A stretch of 44,870 bases of DNA from Nitrospirota bacterium (GCA_012026685.1 VEOY01000160.1:1-44870); one strand, 5' to 3'. Positions 7,100-17,150 are shown, counted from the first letter of the stretch. Notes: generated from the letters alone by a model not told the origin. Numbers and translations are program-made.

Positions 7100-9175
7100 T
7101 CACTTCATCATAGGAACGATCAGAAGCGCAACGATATTGATGACCTTGATCATCGGGTTGATCGCGGGTCCAGCAGTGTCCTTGTAAGGGTCGCCGACTG
7201 TGTCGCCTGTTACAGAGGCTTTGTGTCCATCGCTCCCTTTTTTATGAACAACGCCTTTGGAATCGGTAACGCCCTCTTCAAAGGATTTCTTAGCGTTGTC
7301 CCATGCGCCGCCGCCGCTCGTCATGGCGATTGCCTGGAAGAGGCCGGTCAGGATACTTCCGATAAGAACACCTCCGAGGGCTTCCTTGCCAAGGAGAAGA
7401 CCTACGACAATAGGAACAACAACCGGGATAAGGGCAGGGACCATCATCTGTTTGATAGCACCTTTTGTGACGATGTCAACGCACTTGCCGTATTCCGGCT
7501 TTGCCTTGTATTCCATAATTCCGGGAATCTCCCTGAACTGTCTTCTAACTTCCTCAACAATGCTGCCCGCTGCCTTGCCGACTGCCTCCATAAGGAGTGA
7601 GCCATAATAATAAGGGAGCAGACCGCCGATGAAAAGGCCGGCCAGAACCATCGGGTTTGAAAGGTCAAAGAGAATTGGTATGGAGAAGGAGCGGGAATAT
7701 TCCGCAAAAAGAACAAGGGCTGCAAGTCCTGCCGAGCCGATAGCATAACCCTTGGTAACAGCCTTTGTTGTGTTGCCGACTGCATCCAGGGGGTCTGTAA
7801 TGTTTCGGATCTCTTCGGGCAGTCCCGACATTTCTGCGATACCGCCTGCATTGTCCGTAATAGGACCATACGAGTCAATTGCGACAACGATACCTGTCAT
7901 AGAGAGCATTGATACCGCTGAAAGTGCGACAGCAAAGAGACCACCCGTCAAATCTCCGGCAAACCCTCCGCCTAATCCATACGCGCCGAGAATCGAGGCG
8001 ACAATAACGATAACGGGCGCAGCGGTTGACTTCATGCTGACAGCGAGGCCTGCGATCACGTTTGTGCCGTGGCCGGTCAGGCTGGCTTGTGCAATGTGCT
8101 TCACCGGGGCATACTGCGAAGCAGTGAAGTACTCAGTTATAACCACGATCAGGCCTGTCAATGCAAGGCCGATAATTGCCATCAGGAAAACATTCATCTG
8201 TGTAAATGAAGGGTGAGAGGCCATTGAAACTGGGTCGACGCTTTTCAAAAATTCACCTGTCACAAAATAAAATACTATTGCCGCAAGGACTCCGGCAACG
8301 GCAAGCCCCTTGTAGAGGGCGCCCATAATATAATTGCTCTTACCGAGCCTTACCGCAAATGTTCCGATAATTGAAGCGATGATCGAGATTCCACCGAGCA
8401 TCATAGGAAATTCCACCCAAGGGCTCTCAGCGCCGAAAACGGTCTTTGCAAGGAGCATTGCTGCAACAAGCGTAACGGTGTATGTTTCATAAAGGTCGGC
8501 TGCCATGCCTGCGCAGTCGCCTACGTTGTCACCTACGTTATCAGCGATAACTGCAGGGTTTCTGGGATCATCCTCAGGGATACCTGCCTCAACCTTACCA
8601 ACGAGGGCGGCGCCTACGTCGGCAGCCTTGGTGTAAATACCGCCTGCGATACGGGCAAACACGCTCATGAGTGAGCAGCCGAAGCCCAGGCCAACCAGTG
8701 CATGGAAGGCCATCTCAGGGGCCGAACTCTTTGCTATAAAATAGAAGCCTGCAAGGCCGATAATTCCAAGACCAACCACCATAACTCCGGTGACCGAACC
8801 GCCCTTAAAGGCAAGGCCAAGAGCAGCCTGAAGCCCCTTATGCGCGGCTTGCGTGGTGCGGACATTCGCACGGACAGTAACCCACATGCCAACAAAACCC
8901 GCGAGAGCAGAACCGACCGTGCCGATGATAAAACCAACAGCTGTCCAGACGCCAAGGCCGAACGCTACGATAAGCACAACGAGAATCACTGCGACAATCG
9001 CTACAGTCTTATATTCACGTGCAAGGAACGCGTATGCTCCTTCCTTGACCGCGTTTGAAATCTCCTGCATCTTGGTACTTCCTGCATCCTGTTTCGAAAC
9101 CCACATGGCGGTAATCACGGCATATACAACACCGAGAAGACCGCATCCTAAAGCAAATAAAATAGTTGAACTCAT
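7100..9175 (-). CDS. hppA: Membrane-bound proton-translocating pyrophosphatase, K+-independent type
   Basis: 691 residues, a normal length for the family, with about 16 membrane segments. AAGGAGGGAG precedes the ATG at 9175. It hydrolyses pyrophosphate and pumps H+ across the cytoplasmic membrane. The substrate-binding signature [20 protein letters not shown] starts at Glu201, and the second acidic motif (DNAGGIAEM) is near residue 441. In the selectivity motif [10 protein letters not shown] the positions that decide K+ need are Lys471 and Thr474, the K+-independent form. It follows the sulfate activation genes on the same strand. This fits use of PPi made by Sat, though the 128-base gap upstream leaves room for its own promoter. 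Confidence 0.95.
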   Translation of the reverse strand: MSSTILFALGCGLLGVVYAVITAMWVSKQDAGSTKMQEISNAVKEGAYAFLAREYKTVAIVAVILVVLIVAFGLGVWTAVGFIIGTVGSALAGFVGMWVTVRANVRTTQAAHKGLQAALGLAFKGGSVTGVMVVGLGIIGLAGFYFIAKSSAPEMAFHALVGLGFGCSLMSVFARIAGGIYTKAADVGAALVGKVEAGIPEDDPRNPAVIADNVGDNVGDCAGMAADLYETYTVTLVAAMLLAKTVFGAESPWVEFPMMLGGISIIASIIGTFAVRLGKSNYIMGALYKGLAVAGVLAAIVFYFVTGEFLKSVDPVSMASHPSFTQMNVFLMAIIGLALTGLIVVITEYFTASQYAPVKHIAQASLTGHGTNVIAGLAVSMKSTAAPVIVIVASILGAYGLGGGFAGDLTGGLFAVALSAVSMLSMTGIVVAIDSYGPITDNAGGIAEMSGLPEEIRNITDPLDAVGNTTKAVTKGYAIGSAGLAALVLFAEYSRSFSIPILFDLSNPMVLAGLFIGGLLPYYYGSLLMEAVGKAAGSIVEEVRRQFREIPGIMEYKAKPEYGKCVDIVTKGAIKQMMVPALIPVVVPIVVGLLLGKEALGGVLIGSILTGLFQAIAMTSGGGAWDNAKKSFEEGVTDSKGVVHKKGSDGHKASVTGDTVGDPYKDTAGPAINPMIKVINIVALLIVPMMK

Positions 9176-9245
9176 TTACTCCCTCCTTGCGTTAAAGTTT
9201 AGATATCGTGCGTTTGTCAAATCGTGATAGTATTCATGATTTATC

Positions 9246-9258
9246 TGGAATAATTCCA
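9246..9258. promoter_or_regulatory. Inverted repeat upstream of hppA, possible operator
   Basis: TGGAAT-A-ATTCCA is a perfect 6-bp inverted repeat in the AT-rich gap between the CBS gene and hppA. A TTGACA hexamer (minus strand, plus-strand TGTCAA near 9217) lies between it and hppA but has no convincing -10 at standard spacing. The regulator is unknown. Confidence 0.25.
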
Positions 9259-9303
9259 ATTATTAATATTTATGAAAATGCAAGAAATATTTATTAATAA
9301 AGT

Positions 9304-9744
9304 TTATCCAGGGTATTTATCTGATATATAATCCTTCAGGTAGTGGTTCTCTGCCCGGAGGTCAGAAACCTGAGCCTTGACCACATCCCTGATGGAAAGC
9401 ATTGCAACAATCTTGTTCTTTTCAACGACGGGCAGATGCCGAATCCTGTTCTTGATCATGATCGTTGTGACGTAACAGAGGTCATCGTCATTTTCTACAA
9501 TGATCAGGTTGGTTGTCATCACCTCGGAAATTTTTATGTCTTTGAAGAGGATATCGCCTTTTCGAGTCCAGGACTTCAAAACGTCCCTCTCCGTGAACAT
9601 CCCGACCGGTTTTTCGCCGTCCAGGACAATCAAGGCTCCTACCTCATGTTCTACCATCTGGTTGATAGCATCTGCGACCGATTTGTTCCTGTCGATCGAG
9701 ATGATGTTCGCATTGACCGGAGCTAATACTTCTTTAACTATCAT
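9304..9744 (-). CDS. Tandem CBS-domain protein
   Basis: 146 residues made almost entirely of two CBS domains (about residues 8-62 and 72-128). The sequence ALIVLDGEKPVGMFTERDVL ends the first domain and HLPVVEKNKIVAMLSIRDVV the second. CBS pairs bind adenine nucleotides (AMP, ADP, ATP, SAM) and act as energy-status sensors. It starts 29 bases after the qmoC stop on the same strand, so it is probably co-transcribed with the AMP-producing sulfate pathway. An AMP/ATP-sensing role for that pathway or for the next gene, hppA, is an inference. Confidence 0.85.
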   Translation of the reverse strand: MIVKEVLAPVNANIISIDRNKSVADAINQMVEHEVGALIVLDGEKPVGMFTERDVLKSWTRKGDILFKDIKISEVMTTNLIIVENDDDLCYVTTIMIKNRIRHLPVVEKNKIVAMLSIRDVVKAQVSDLRAENHYLKDYISDKYPG

Positions 9745-9773
9745 GGCAATTTACCTGCTCTTTCGTTGATATC

Positions 9774-10952
9774 CTAAAACTTCTTTTCCTCTCTGCCCGA
9801 ATATTTCGCAAATACCAGGGCAGTCGTCCTGTATACCATATGTGCCATTTTTGAAAACGGTGCGTATGCAAAAAGGAAGAAGACCGAGACCAGGTGGATG
9901 AAGTATGTCGGATATGCAAGCATACGAACATCAACAAGTCTCAGCACCTCTGAAAGAATGCCCGTTACGACAATTGACGTGATGATACCGATGAACAGCC
10001 AGTCGAAGTAGCTCCCTGCTCCCGCCTTCTCGGCATTCTTTCTTCTGTTGGTAATCACCTGAAGGATGCCGGCAAGAAGAAGCAGCGCACTGACATTCCC
10101 GAGAATCTTCATGGGATCATACAGCGGATACGGAGATTCGCCGAAGTGGAAGACCGAGAACGCCTTAATCCCAAAAAACTCATACCCGTACAGGTAAGCA
10201 ATCGCCCATGTCGTCGTTATCGCAAGACCGACAAAGCCGAAGAAAACGAAGAGATGCGTATTCGCACGGTCTTTCGTCACTTCACATTTTTTGAAGCGCT
10301 TGTGGGTTATGAACTCAAGAATCGTTTCAAAGATAATCGCGATCATGGGACCTTTGACCTTTCTCTGCCAGGGGTTGGAACTTACCCCCATGTCCCTGGT
10401 GAGGTCTTTCCAATACCGGCTAATACCCATGATAAAACCAAAAACGGCAAAAAGGGCTGCCGCGCTGAAGATGACATCGATATACGGGACCTTCATGAAC
10501 TTCTCCGCGTAAATGATCTCCCCTTCGGGGAAGAAGGAGTGTCCCTGCATCATGATCGCGATAATGAAGATGATCACCGGCACCGCAAGGAGCCCTATCA
10601 GCGCTTTGGGGCTTGCGACCGCCTTTGCAAGAAAGCCCGGCGTCGCATAGTGCTGGATGCTCAGCTTTCTGACCGCATTAAGGACTTCTCCGGGCTTTGC
10701 GCCCCTCGGGCAATATGCAGTGCAATCGCTGCACTGATGGCAGAGCCAAACATCAGGATTGCTGAAGAGCCTGTCCTTCAGCCCCCACTGGGCGTTTATC
10801 ATCTCCTTTCTCGGAAATGGATTGTCCTCAGGAGTTACATTGCAGACTACGGAACAGGTAGCGCATTGAAAACATTTCTTTACGGACTCTCCGCCGGCAG
10901 CGATGATATCGTTAATAAAATTGACATCGGGTTTTATGATCTGTTCTGCCAT
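9774..10952 (-). CDS. qmoC: Quinone-interacting membrane-bound oxidoreductase subunit QmoC
   Basis: 392 residues; GAGGAGG lies upstream of the ATG. The N-terminal part has two [4Fe-4S] motifs, CFQCATCSVVC at residues 22-32 and CHQCSDCTAYC near residue 71, as in HdrC. The C-terminal two thirds contain about six membrane helices of the HdrE/NarI-like cytochrome b type with several membrane His residues for haem b. QmoC takes electrons from menaquinol in the membrane and passes them to QmoAB, which supply AprBA. It is the last qmo gene. Confidence 0.95.
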   Translation of the reverse strand: MAEQIIKPDVNFINDIIAAGGESVKKCFQCATCSVVCNVTPEDNPFPRKEMINAQWGLKDRLFSNPDVWLCHQCSDCTAYCPRGAKPGEVLNAVRKLSIQHYATPGFLAKAVASPKALIGLLAVPVIIFIIAIMMQGHSFFPEGEIIYAEKFMKVPYIDVIFSAAALFAVFGFIMGISRYWKDLTRDMGVSSNPWQRKVKGPMIAIIFETILEFITHKRFKKCEVTKDRANTHLFVFFGFVGLAITTTWAIAYLYGYEFFGIKAFSVFHFGESPYPLYDPMKILGNVSALLLLAGILQVITNRRKNAEKAGAGSYFDWLFIGIITSIVVTGILSEVLRLVDVRMLAYPTYFIHLVSVFFLFAYAPFSKMAHMVYRTTALVFAKYSGREEKKF

Positions 10953-11043
10953 CTACTTCCTCCTCGTTTTATGCTGTCTTCTTCCGTTATTCGCGTTCAG
11001 CGGAAAACGCTTACCGCCGAATGCTGACTGCCATCGCGGTTGA

Positions 11044-13272
11044 TCAGAATCCCTTGAACGGATTGGGGCCAACTTCGTCGATTCTCTTCATGAAATCGTC
11101 AATCATTTTTGGCAGCTGGTCATATTCCGATATAGCTACCTGCATCAACTGGCACCGGTCTTCCTCGAGCTGCAGCTTGCTGAGCGTTTCCTGCAGTTTG
11201 CTGAAACGGTAGTTCGCAAGTTCGCTGCCTTTCACAAAATGGCACTGGTAATTTTCTCCGTACTTGCAACCCAGAAGCAGCAGGCCGTCTATACCTCGTG
11301 AAAGGGCATCAGTCACCCACACAAGATTTGTTGAGCCAAGGCACCTTACCGGAATAATGCGCACACCCGGGTGAAGTTTCAGCTTCTTAATGGCAGCGCT
11401 GTCAAGTGCAGGGTACGCGTCATTTTCGCATGCAAGCACGATTACCCGCGCCCCCTCGTCCGGCACATCAAGACCACCCTTGATCATCGAGCCGACAATA
11501 TCGACGCTGAAATCTTTGAAGGAGACTATTCTTTCCGGACAGGCACCCATACAGGTTCCGCATCGCCTGCAGCGGTTGATACGATAGAATGGTGTCCCCT
11601 TTTCGTCCTCGTCAATCGCTCCGAACGGACACTCCTCCGTGCAACGCTTGCAGGATGTGCACTTAATCATCAGGGGATCAGGGAAAGTAGTATCCCAGGC
11701 CCGCGGATGTACCGCCATGCCCTGTGCTACATGCTCGACGCACTGGATCGCCTTGAGTGCTGCTCCCGCAGCATCATCAGCAGCATCTGCCATGGTCATG
11801 GGCTGCTTTACACAGCCTGCGGTATATATCCCCGTCCGTCTGGTTTCGTATTGGAAGCAGATAAAGTTCGAGTCTGCAAAGCCATATGCTCCTTCAAGCG
11901 ACGGTATCTCGGGCCCCTGACGGTAGGTAAGGTTCAGTATCGAGTCAGGCTTTGGCGTCTCATCAAGAAATGCCTTCCTCGCTTCGTCACCCTTCTTGCC
12001 GGCCTCGGTCAGAGCATCAAAGTATTCCTGAGTCGCCCGAGTGGCAGGGACGATTCCCGTTGCAAGCACTACGAGATCCGCCTCCACCTTGATCTTCTCG
12101 CCGAGGAGAGTATTTTCAGCCTCAATGTACAGGTTGCCGTTTCCCGCATCGGTAACAGCCGTAACGTCTCCCTTCGTCAGGAGCACGCCCGGATCGTTCT
12201 GCATATTCTTATAGAAGAGTTCAGTCTGACCGGGTGTCCTGATGTCTTTATAGAAAATCATGGCAACGGCATCGCTATTCTTCTCTCTCACATACTTGGC
12301 CTGCTTGAGTGACGTGCTGCAACAGAACGATGAGCAGTAAGGAAGATGGTTTGCGTCCCGTGAGCCTGCACACTGAATGAACGCAATTTTTTTGGCTTCC
12401 TTACCGTCGGAAGGACGTACGATTTTGCCCTTCTTTGCGATCTCTTCCATCTGCACATTGGTGATGACATTGGGATTACCGTACCCAAGATGCACAAGCT
12501 TGGATGCATCATACGGCTTCCAGCCCGCCGCCATTACGAAGGCGCCGACCTTTACCGTCTGCATGGAACCGTTCGTATTCAAGGTCACATCAAAGAGCCC
12601 CGGCTGACCGTCGGTCTTTTCTACTTTGGTAGATTTATAAATGGTAACGTTTTCGTTCGCTTCAACTTCCTTTATCTTGTCAAAAATCCTGGGCTCATCC
12701 AGCTTGTCATAGGGATAGACCCTCGGAGTCTCTTTATAAAGTTTTGCTGACCAGCCCCCAAGTTCAACTTCCTTCTCCACAAGATAAACCTTATATCCGG
12801 CGTTGGCAGCTTCAAGAGCGGCAGTGATGCCCGTAATGCCGCCCCCGATCACCATAAGGGTATTGCTCAGATTCTCCAGGATGTTCGGCGCCGGCAGATC
12901 TCCCTTCTGGACCTTGATCACGCCCATCTTCATATAATCTTCGGCAACAGATTGAGTATCCTCATTGTTCGGTTCCATGGTCCATGCAACAAATTCCCGG
13001 AGATTGACCCTCTCTGTGATCGTCCCCGGAAAGTCAAACTCTTCGAACTTCACACGCGGCGAGCAGGCGCCAATCACAACGCAGTTCGTGCCTTCGTTGA
13101 CATCATTCTTTATCAACTCAAGGCCGGCCGGGCTGCAGAGAATCTCGTGGTCCTTTATCAGCTCAGCGGCAATACGCGCTCCGCCTGCTGTTGTCTTCTT
13201 CAGCTCGTCAACATTGATCGCCTCGCCAATACCGCAGCCTTTGCAGATATATACGCCGAATTTCTTTTCCAT
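11044..13272 (-). CDS. qmoB: QmoB, HdrA-like flavoprotein with MvhD-like C-terminal domain
   Basis: 742 residues. The ribosome site AAGGAGG overlaps the last codons of qmoA. The protein has an N-terminal region like HdrA, an FAD-binding motif (VIGGGITGITAALEAA near residue 142) and an iron-sulfur part with CTSCKRCTEECPF and CRRCGTCMGACPE (about residues 575-620). The C-terminal domain is MvhD-like (VRIIPVRCLGS and LLLLGCKYGENYQC). This is the standard QmoB layout. It works with QmoA and QmoC in electron transfer to APS reductase, on the cytoplasmic face of the membrane. Confidence 0.95.
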   Translation of the reverse strand: MEKKFGVYICKGCGIGEAINVDELKKTTAGGARIAAELIKDHEILCSPAGLELIKNDVNEGTNCVVIGACSPRVKFEEFDFPGTITERVNLREFVAWTMEPNNEDTQSVAEDYMKMGVIKVQKGDLPAPNILENLSNTLMVIGGGITGITAALEAANAGYKVYLVEKEVELGGWSAKLYKETPRVYPYDKLDEPRIFDKIKEVEANENVTIYKSTKVEKTDGQPGLFDVTLNTNGSMQTVKVGAFVMAAGWKPYDASKLVHLGYGNPNVITNVQMEEIAKKGKIVRPSDGKEAKKIAFIQCAGSRDANHLPYCSSFCCSTSLKQAKYVREKNSDAVAMIFYKDIRTPGQTELFYKNMQNDPGVLLTKGDVTAVTDAGNGNLYIEAENTLLGEKIKVEADLVVLATGIVPATRATQEYFDALTEAGKKGDEARKAFLDETPKPDSILNLTYRQGPEIPSLEGAYGFADSNFICFQYETRRTGIYTAGCVKQPMTMADAADDAAGAALKAIQCVEHVAQGMAVHPRAWDTTFPDPLMIKCTSCKRCTEECPFGAIDEDEKGTPFYRINRCRRCGTCMGACPERIVSFKDFSVDIVGSMIKGGLDVPDEGARVIVLACENDAYPALDSAAIKKLKLHPGVRIIPVRCLGSTNLVWVTDALSRGIDGLLLLGCKYGENYQCHFVKGSELANYRFSKLQETLSKLQLEEDRCQLMQVAISEYDQLPKMIDDFMKRIDEVGPNPFKGF

Positions 13273-13281
13273 TATGTAATC

Positions 13282-14535
13282 TTACCTCCTTGCGCTCTGA
13301 ATGCTTTTGATCGCTACGCCTGTTGCATCCTGCACAGACCGGGCGACGTCAACGGGACTCTTGAGCGTCCCGACCGCGTATATGCCCTTTTTCAGGGAAG
13401 CGGCTGCGACGAATCCATCAGGAGTATACGTAATATCACCCGGTATTTTTGCGGTTTTCGTAGACGGCACCATGCCGGCAGCAAGGACAACCATATCGAA
13501 CTTCATTTTTATCTTCTTGCCTGCCATAATGTCTTCCGCTTCAACTATCACATCTTTTGTCTCGGGATCTTCGATGATATTCGCAACCTTCCCTTTTGTG
13601 AAAGTGACATTCGGATCATCCTTGACCTTCCAGTAGAACTGCTCGTATCTGCCCGGCGTCCGCAGGTCAATGTAGAATATGCTTGCTTTCGAATCCTTAT
13701 ACTGTTCCCTCACATATGTGGCCTGTTTCATCGAAGCCATACAACAAATATAGGAGCAGTAAGGCAGATGGTTTTCATCGCGCGAACCTGCGCACTGGAC
13801 AAAGGCGATGTTTCTTGCCGGCTTGTTGTCCGACGGCCTAAGAATCTTTCCTCCGGTCGGACCATTCGGGGATGCGAGCCTTTCCATCTGCATATTTGAA
13901 ATCACGTTTGCCACCTTACCACCGCCGAGATTGTCGAGCTTGGAGATATCATAGACATCCCAGCCGGTAGCCAGCACGATGGCCCCCACATTCACGTTGA
14001 TGGTCTGCGGCTTCATATTGAGATCTATTGCGTCGTATTTGCAGGCTGCGGCGCACTTGGCGCAAGACTCCCCCTTGCAGTTTTTTCCGTCAATGGCGTA
14101 CAGGAAGGGGAATGCCTGGTTGTGCGTAATATATGCCGCTTTGGTCTTGTTGAGACCGAAATTGAACTCATTGCTCATCTCGACAGGACAGGCCTCTGCG
14201 CATGCATTGCACCCAACGCACTTGTCATTTACGAAGCGAGGGCTCATTCTAAGGGTAACGTCATAGCTGCCTTCTTGTCCCGAGATCTTTTCCACTTCAG
14301 TCAGCGTATAAAACGTTATGTCCCCTCTGTTCTTGATCCTTTTATAGTTCATCTCCAGTCCGCAGTTCGGCGGACAAAGCTTAGGGAAATATTTGTTCAG
14401 CTGTGTTACCCGTCCTCCAAAAAACGGTGTCTTTTCGACGATGATCACCTCGAAGCCGGCCTCAGCGGTCTCTATTGCTGCAGTCAACCCGCTGAACCCA
14501 CCTCCGACTACCAGCACCTTTTTATTTTCTGCCAT
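13282..14535 (-). CDS. qmoA: QmoA, HdrA-like flavoprotein
   Basis: 417 residues. There is an FAD-binding motif at the N-terminus (VLVVGGGFSGLTAAIETAEAG, residues 6-26), then HdrA-type sequence and Fe-S cysteines (CVGCNACAEACP near residue 106 and CKGESCAKCAAAC near residue 153). A second nucleotide-binding segment with CAGSRDENHLPYCSYICC follows near residue 250. It is about half the length of methanogen HdrA, as usual for QmoA. It begins the qmoABC block, 143 bases downstream of aprA, with a large hairpin between. Confidence 0.95.
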   Translation of the reverse strand: MAENKKVLVVGGGFSGLTAAIETAEAGFEVIIVEKTPFFGGRVTQLNKYFPKLCPPNCGLEMNYKRIKNRGDITFYTLTEVEKISGQEGSYDVTLRMSPRFVNDKCVGCNACAEACPVEMSNEFNFGLNKTKAAYITHNQAFPFLYAIDGKNCKGESCAKCAAACKYDAIDLNMKPQTINVNVGAIVLATGWDVYDISKLDNLGGGKVANVISNMQMERLASPNGPTGGKILRPSDNKPARNIAFVQCAGSRDENHLPYCSYICCMASMKQATYVREQYKDSKASIFYIDLRTPGRYEQFYWKVKDDPNVTFTKGKVANIIEDPETKDVIVEAEDIMAGKKIKMKFDMVVLAAGMVPSTKTAKIPGDITYTPDGFVAAASLKKGIYAVGTLKSPVDVARSVQDATGVAIKSIQSARR

Positions 14536-14580
14536 CTCTATCCTCCTTAAGGCAGTGGTTCATGTAAAATGCAAAATGCA

Positions 14581-14619
14581 GATCGCTGGAGCCAAAACCC
14601 TGTTTTGTATCCGGCGATC
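14581..14619 (-). other. Second, weaker hairpin in the aprA-qmoA spacer
   Basis: GATCGCTGG pairs with CCGGCGATC (8 Watson-Crick pairs and one G-U or mismatch, depending on strand) around a 21-base loop. It sits between the strong hairpin at 14640-14669 and the qmoA start. Confidence 0.35.
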
Positions 14620-14639
14620 GGCACTGTGCCGGCAAGATA

Positions 14640-14669
14640 TTTTGGGGAGGGTCGAAACCCTCCCCAAAA
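14640..14669 (-). promoter_or_regulatory. Strong 13-bp hairpin with UUCG loop between aprA and qmoA
   Basis: TTTTGGGGAGGGT pairs perfectly with ACCCTCCCCAAAA around a four-base loop that reads UUCG in the minus-strand transcript. It lies 9 bases past the aprA stop. No U-run follows beyond the stem itself, so it may act as a partial terminator or as an mRNA-stabilising processing hairpin for the abundant apr transcript. Confidence 0.65.
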
Positions 14670-14678
14670 TGCGCTCAA

Positions 14679-16682
14679 CTATGGATACATCTGCACGTAG
14701 GGAACCTTCTTGAATTCCCATGCGTGGGTCTCGCTGTTGTACTTCGAGTTGGTGAAGCACTTCCAGTTAGCGTCATCGATCTTGTTGAAGTCTCCGCGGT
14801 AGTAGTAGCCGGGATACCGGGACTCTTCCCTGAAGAGGATGTGGCGCGCATGTGCCTCGACCGACAGAATCCTGTGGTAGTTCTCAAAGCACCGAAGGAG
14901 CTCATGGAGGTCTTTCGCCGCCATCTTTGCAGCGTCCTCTTTGAGCAGTTCGAGCTTCTGGAGGCCTGCCTCCAGCATGGTCTTCGAGGTCATGTACCAG
15001 GTCGCTACGCCGCCGAAGTACTCATCAGCGATCTTCTGGAGTCTCAGCTGAAGCGATTTCGGTCCGATATAATTCGGATTGATCGTAGGATCTGTTGTGT
15101 AGGTCTTGTATTTCTCATACATCTCGAACGGCAGATAAAGCTCAGCCGCGATCTCGTCAAGCGACAGCTTGGGAGACGGCTTGTAATCCGCATGGTCAAG
15201 GATGTAAGCAAGCGCTGACTTGGCAGCAATTCTGCCCTCAGCGTGGGAGCCGGAGGAGAACTTGTGGCCGGATGCGCCGACAACGTCACCAGCCATGAAG
15301 AGGCCGGGAACGGTGGACATCCTGTTATAGCCCCAGCTGTAGTGCTCAGGGGTGCCCGGGAGGTCGCCAGGTCCGCTTACCCAGAAGCCTGCGCAGCCTG
15401 CATGCGAGCCGAGGAGATACGGCTCAGTCGGCATGATCTCCGAAGGAGTCTTGTCCGGCTCGGTATTCGTTGCAGCCCAGATGGATGCCTGACCGATTGC
15501 CATATCGAGGAAGTCTTCCCATGCCTCTGCCTCGAGGTGCTTCATCTTCTTGGCCGCTTCCTTATCGCCGAGTTTCTCCTTGAAGGTCTTTCCGAGCTCA
15601 GCCATGGCAGTATGGGTGTTCATGAGGATCGGCCCCTTGCCGTCCTTCATTGCCCTCATCATCAGATGGTTTCTGATGGCCGTGCCGAGACCCTTTGCAT
15701 AGTCGCCGTAACGTTCAACTGCATCGTCAAAGTATTCCTTGTTGGTGCAATAGTCTTCACCAAAGCTGTCAGTTGCCTTTGCCTTGAAGAAAAGGAACCA
15801 TGCGCCGACAGGACCGTACCCGTCCTTAAAGCGGGCGGGCACGAACCTATTCTCCATAAGGGTAAGCTCTGCGCCAGCCTGCATTCCGAAGGCATAACCC
15901 GAACCTGCGCTGAATACCGGGTACCATGTCCTTCCCATACCTTCACCTACCGACCGCGGTCTGAAGCAATTAACTGCTCCTGCAGTTGCACAGATCATGG
16001 CCTTTGCCTTGAAGGAGTAGATCTTGTTTTCTCTGGTGCTAAAGCCGATAGCTGCAGCCACGTTCTTGCCGTTGGTATCCATAACAGCCTTGACGATGAA
16101 TACCCTTTCAAAATGGTTCTGAGCCATTCCGGTTTTTTCGCGGTTGGTCTGAAGGGCCTTCTTGGCAGCCTCAGCAACGATGACCTTATAGGATTCGCCG
16201 TTGATCATGATCTGCCATTTGCCGGACCTGACCGGCGTGCCGCCGTCCTTCAGACTTGCCTTCCCCGCATCTCTTGCCTGAAAACCGTCAAGGGAAAAAC
16301 CGTCATCGCCCTTCTTCCAGATGGGGAGGCCCCACTCTTCGAAGAGCTGGACGGAATTGTCAACGTGTCTTCCGAGGTCGAACACGAGATCTTCCCTGAT
16401 GATTCCCATCAGGTCGTTTCTCACGTATTTCACATAGTCGGCAACCTTGTTCTCGCCGACATAGGTGTTGATAGCAGACAGACCCATGGCACCCGCGCCG
16501 CTTCTGTCGGTCGCGGCCTTGTCAACCAGAACGACCTTCATGCCCTTCTCATTTGCCCAGCGGCATGCTTCGAAAGCTGCTCCGCAGCCTGCCATACCGC
16601 CGCCCATGATCAGGAGATCAGTTTCAACTTCGGTTACTTCCGGTCTCTTGCAATATGAAAATGTACAGGTTTCTTTTTCCAT
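14679..16682 (-). CDS. aprA: Adenylylsulfate (APS) reductase alpha subunit
   Basis: 667 residues, normal for AprA. It is a fumarate-reductase-type flavoprotein with the FAD-binding motif LLIMGGGMAGCGAAFEACRW near residue 25 and family-typical segments such as SGSHAEGRIAAKSAL. It reduces APS to sulfite and AMP at the FAD N5, or runs in reverse in sulfur oxidisers. It partners AprB, encoded 12 bases upstream. The Sat-AprBA-Qmo order is that of sulfate-reducing lineages, but direction cannot be proven here because no dsr genes lie in the window. Confidence 0.97.
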   Translation of the reverse strand: MEKETCTFSYCKRPEVTEVETDLLIMGGGMAGCGAAFEACRWANEKGMKVVLVDKAATDRSGAGAMGLSAINTYVGENKVADYVKYVRNDLMGIIREDLVFDLGRHVDNSVQLFEEWGLPIWKKGDDGFSLDGFQARDAGKASLKDGGTPVRSGKWQIMINGESYKVIVAEAAKKALQTNREKTGMAQNHFERVFIVKAVMDTNGKNVAAAIGFSTRENKIYSFKAKAMICATAGAVNCFRPRSVGEGMGRTWYPVFSAGSGYAFGMQAGAELTLMENRFVPARFKDGYGPVGAWFLFFKAKATDSFGEDYCTNKEYFDDAVERYGDYAKGLGTAIRNHLMMRAMKDGKGPILMNTHTAMAELGKTFKEKLGDKEAAKKMKHLEAEAWEDFLDMAIGQASIWAATNTEPDKTPSEIMPTEPYLLGSHAGCAGFWVSGPGDLPGTPEHYSWGYNRMSTVPGLFMAGDVVGASGHKFSSGSHAEGRIAAKSALAYILDHADYKPSPKLSLDEIAAELYLPFEMYEKYKTYTTDPTINPNYIGPKSLQLRLQKIADEYFGGVATWYMTSKTMLEAGLQKLELLKEDAAKMAAKDLHELLRCFENYHRILSVEAHARHILFREESRYPGYYYRGDFNKIDDANWKCFTNSKYNSETHAWEFKKVPYVQMYP

Positions 16683-16694
16683 GTATATAACCTC

Positions 16695-17114
16695 CTATTC
16701 TGTTCTTGCCGGACCGTTGAAGAACCCGGGCTTCTTAAGGTCCGCGAAATCCGGTGTTGGCTTTCCTGCATAAGGATCAACAGACCCTTCAGCGGTTGTC
16801 CGGATCGGGAACTTAAATCTCTTCAGGATGCCGTTCCTGAACTTGATCGTCCACATGATGGAGTCAGTACCCCTCATCGGGATATTGCTCGAGCCGAGGG
16901 GCACAAAATCCGAATAACCCCTGGTCTCGATCGCCTGCTGAGGACAGATCTTTACGCAGTTGAAGCACTCCCAGCACTGTTCCGGTTCCTGGTTGTAGGC
17001 CTTCATCTTTTCCCTGTCGAGGGCCATGAGATCGTGAGGGCAGATATACTGACATGCAGTCTTATCCTGCGCCTTGCAACCGTCGCACTTCTCAGTAATA
17101 ACAAAACTTGGCAT
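16695..17114 (-). CDS. aprB: APS reductase beta subunit, two [4Fe-4S] clusters
   Basis: 139 residues, slightly shorter than some homologues. Two cluster motifs are visible: CDGCKAQDKTACQYICP (residues 10-26) and CWECFNCVKICP (residues about 48-59), with the extended first motif typical of AprB. The C-terminal tail wraps around AprA in known structures. CAGGAGG stands upstream of the ATG. AprB relays electrons from the Qmo complex to the FAD of AprA. Confidence 0.96.
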   Translation of the reverse strand: MPSFVITEKCDGCKAQDKTACQYICPHDLMALDREKMKAYNQEPEQCWECFNCVKICPQQAIETRGYSDFVPLGSSNIPMRGTDSIMWTIKFRNGILKRFKFPIRTTAEGSVDPYAGKPTPDFADLKKPGFFNGPARTE

Positions 17115-17150
17115 TTCTAACCTCCTGTTAATATTTTGAGACTTATGTTG

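Noticed and set aside
12952-13899. 315-codon plus-strand frame opposite qmoB and qmoA
   Set aside because: It crosses the border of two certain genes on the other strand and has no family features.
15243-16658. 471-codon open frame on the plus strand opposite aprA
   Set aside because: It is a shadow of the aprA codon pattern; there is no ribosome site and no recognisable domain, and aprA is certain.
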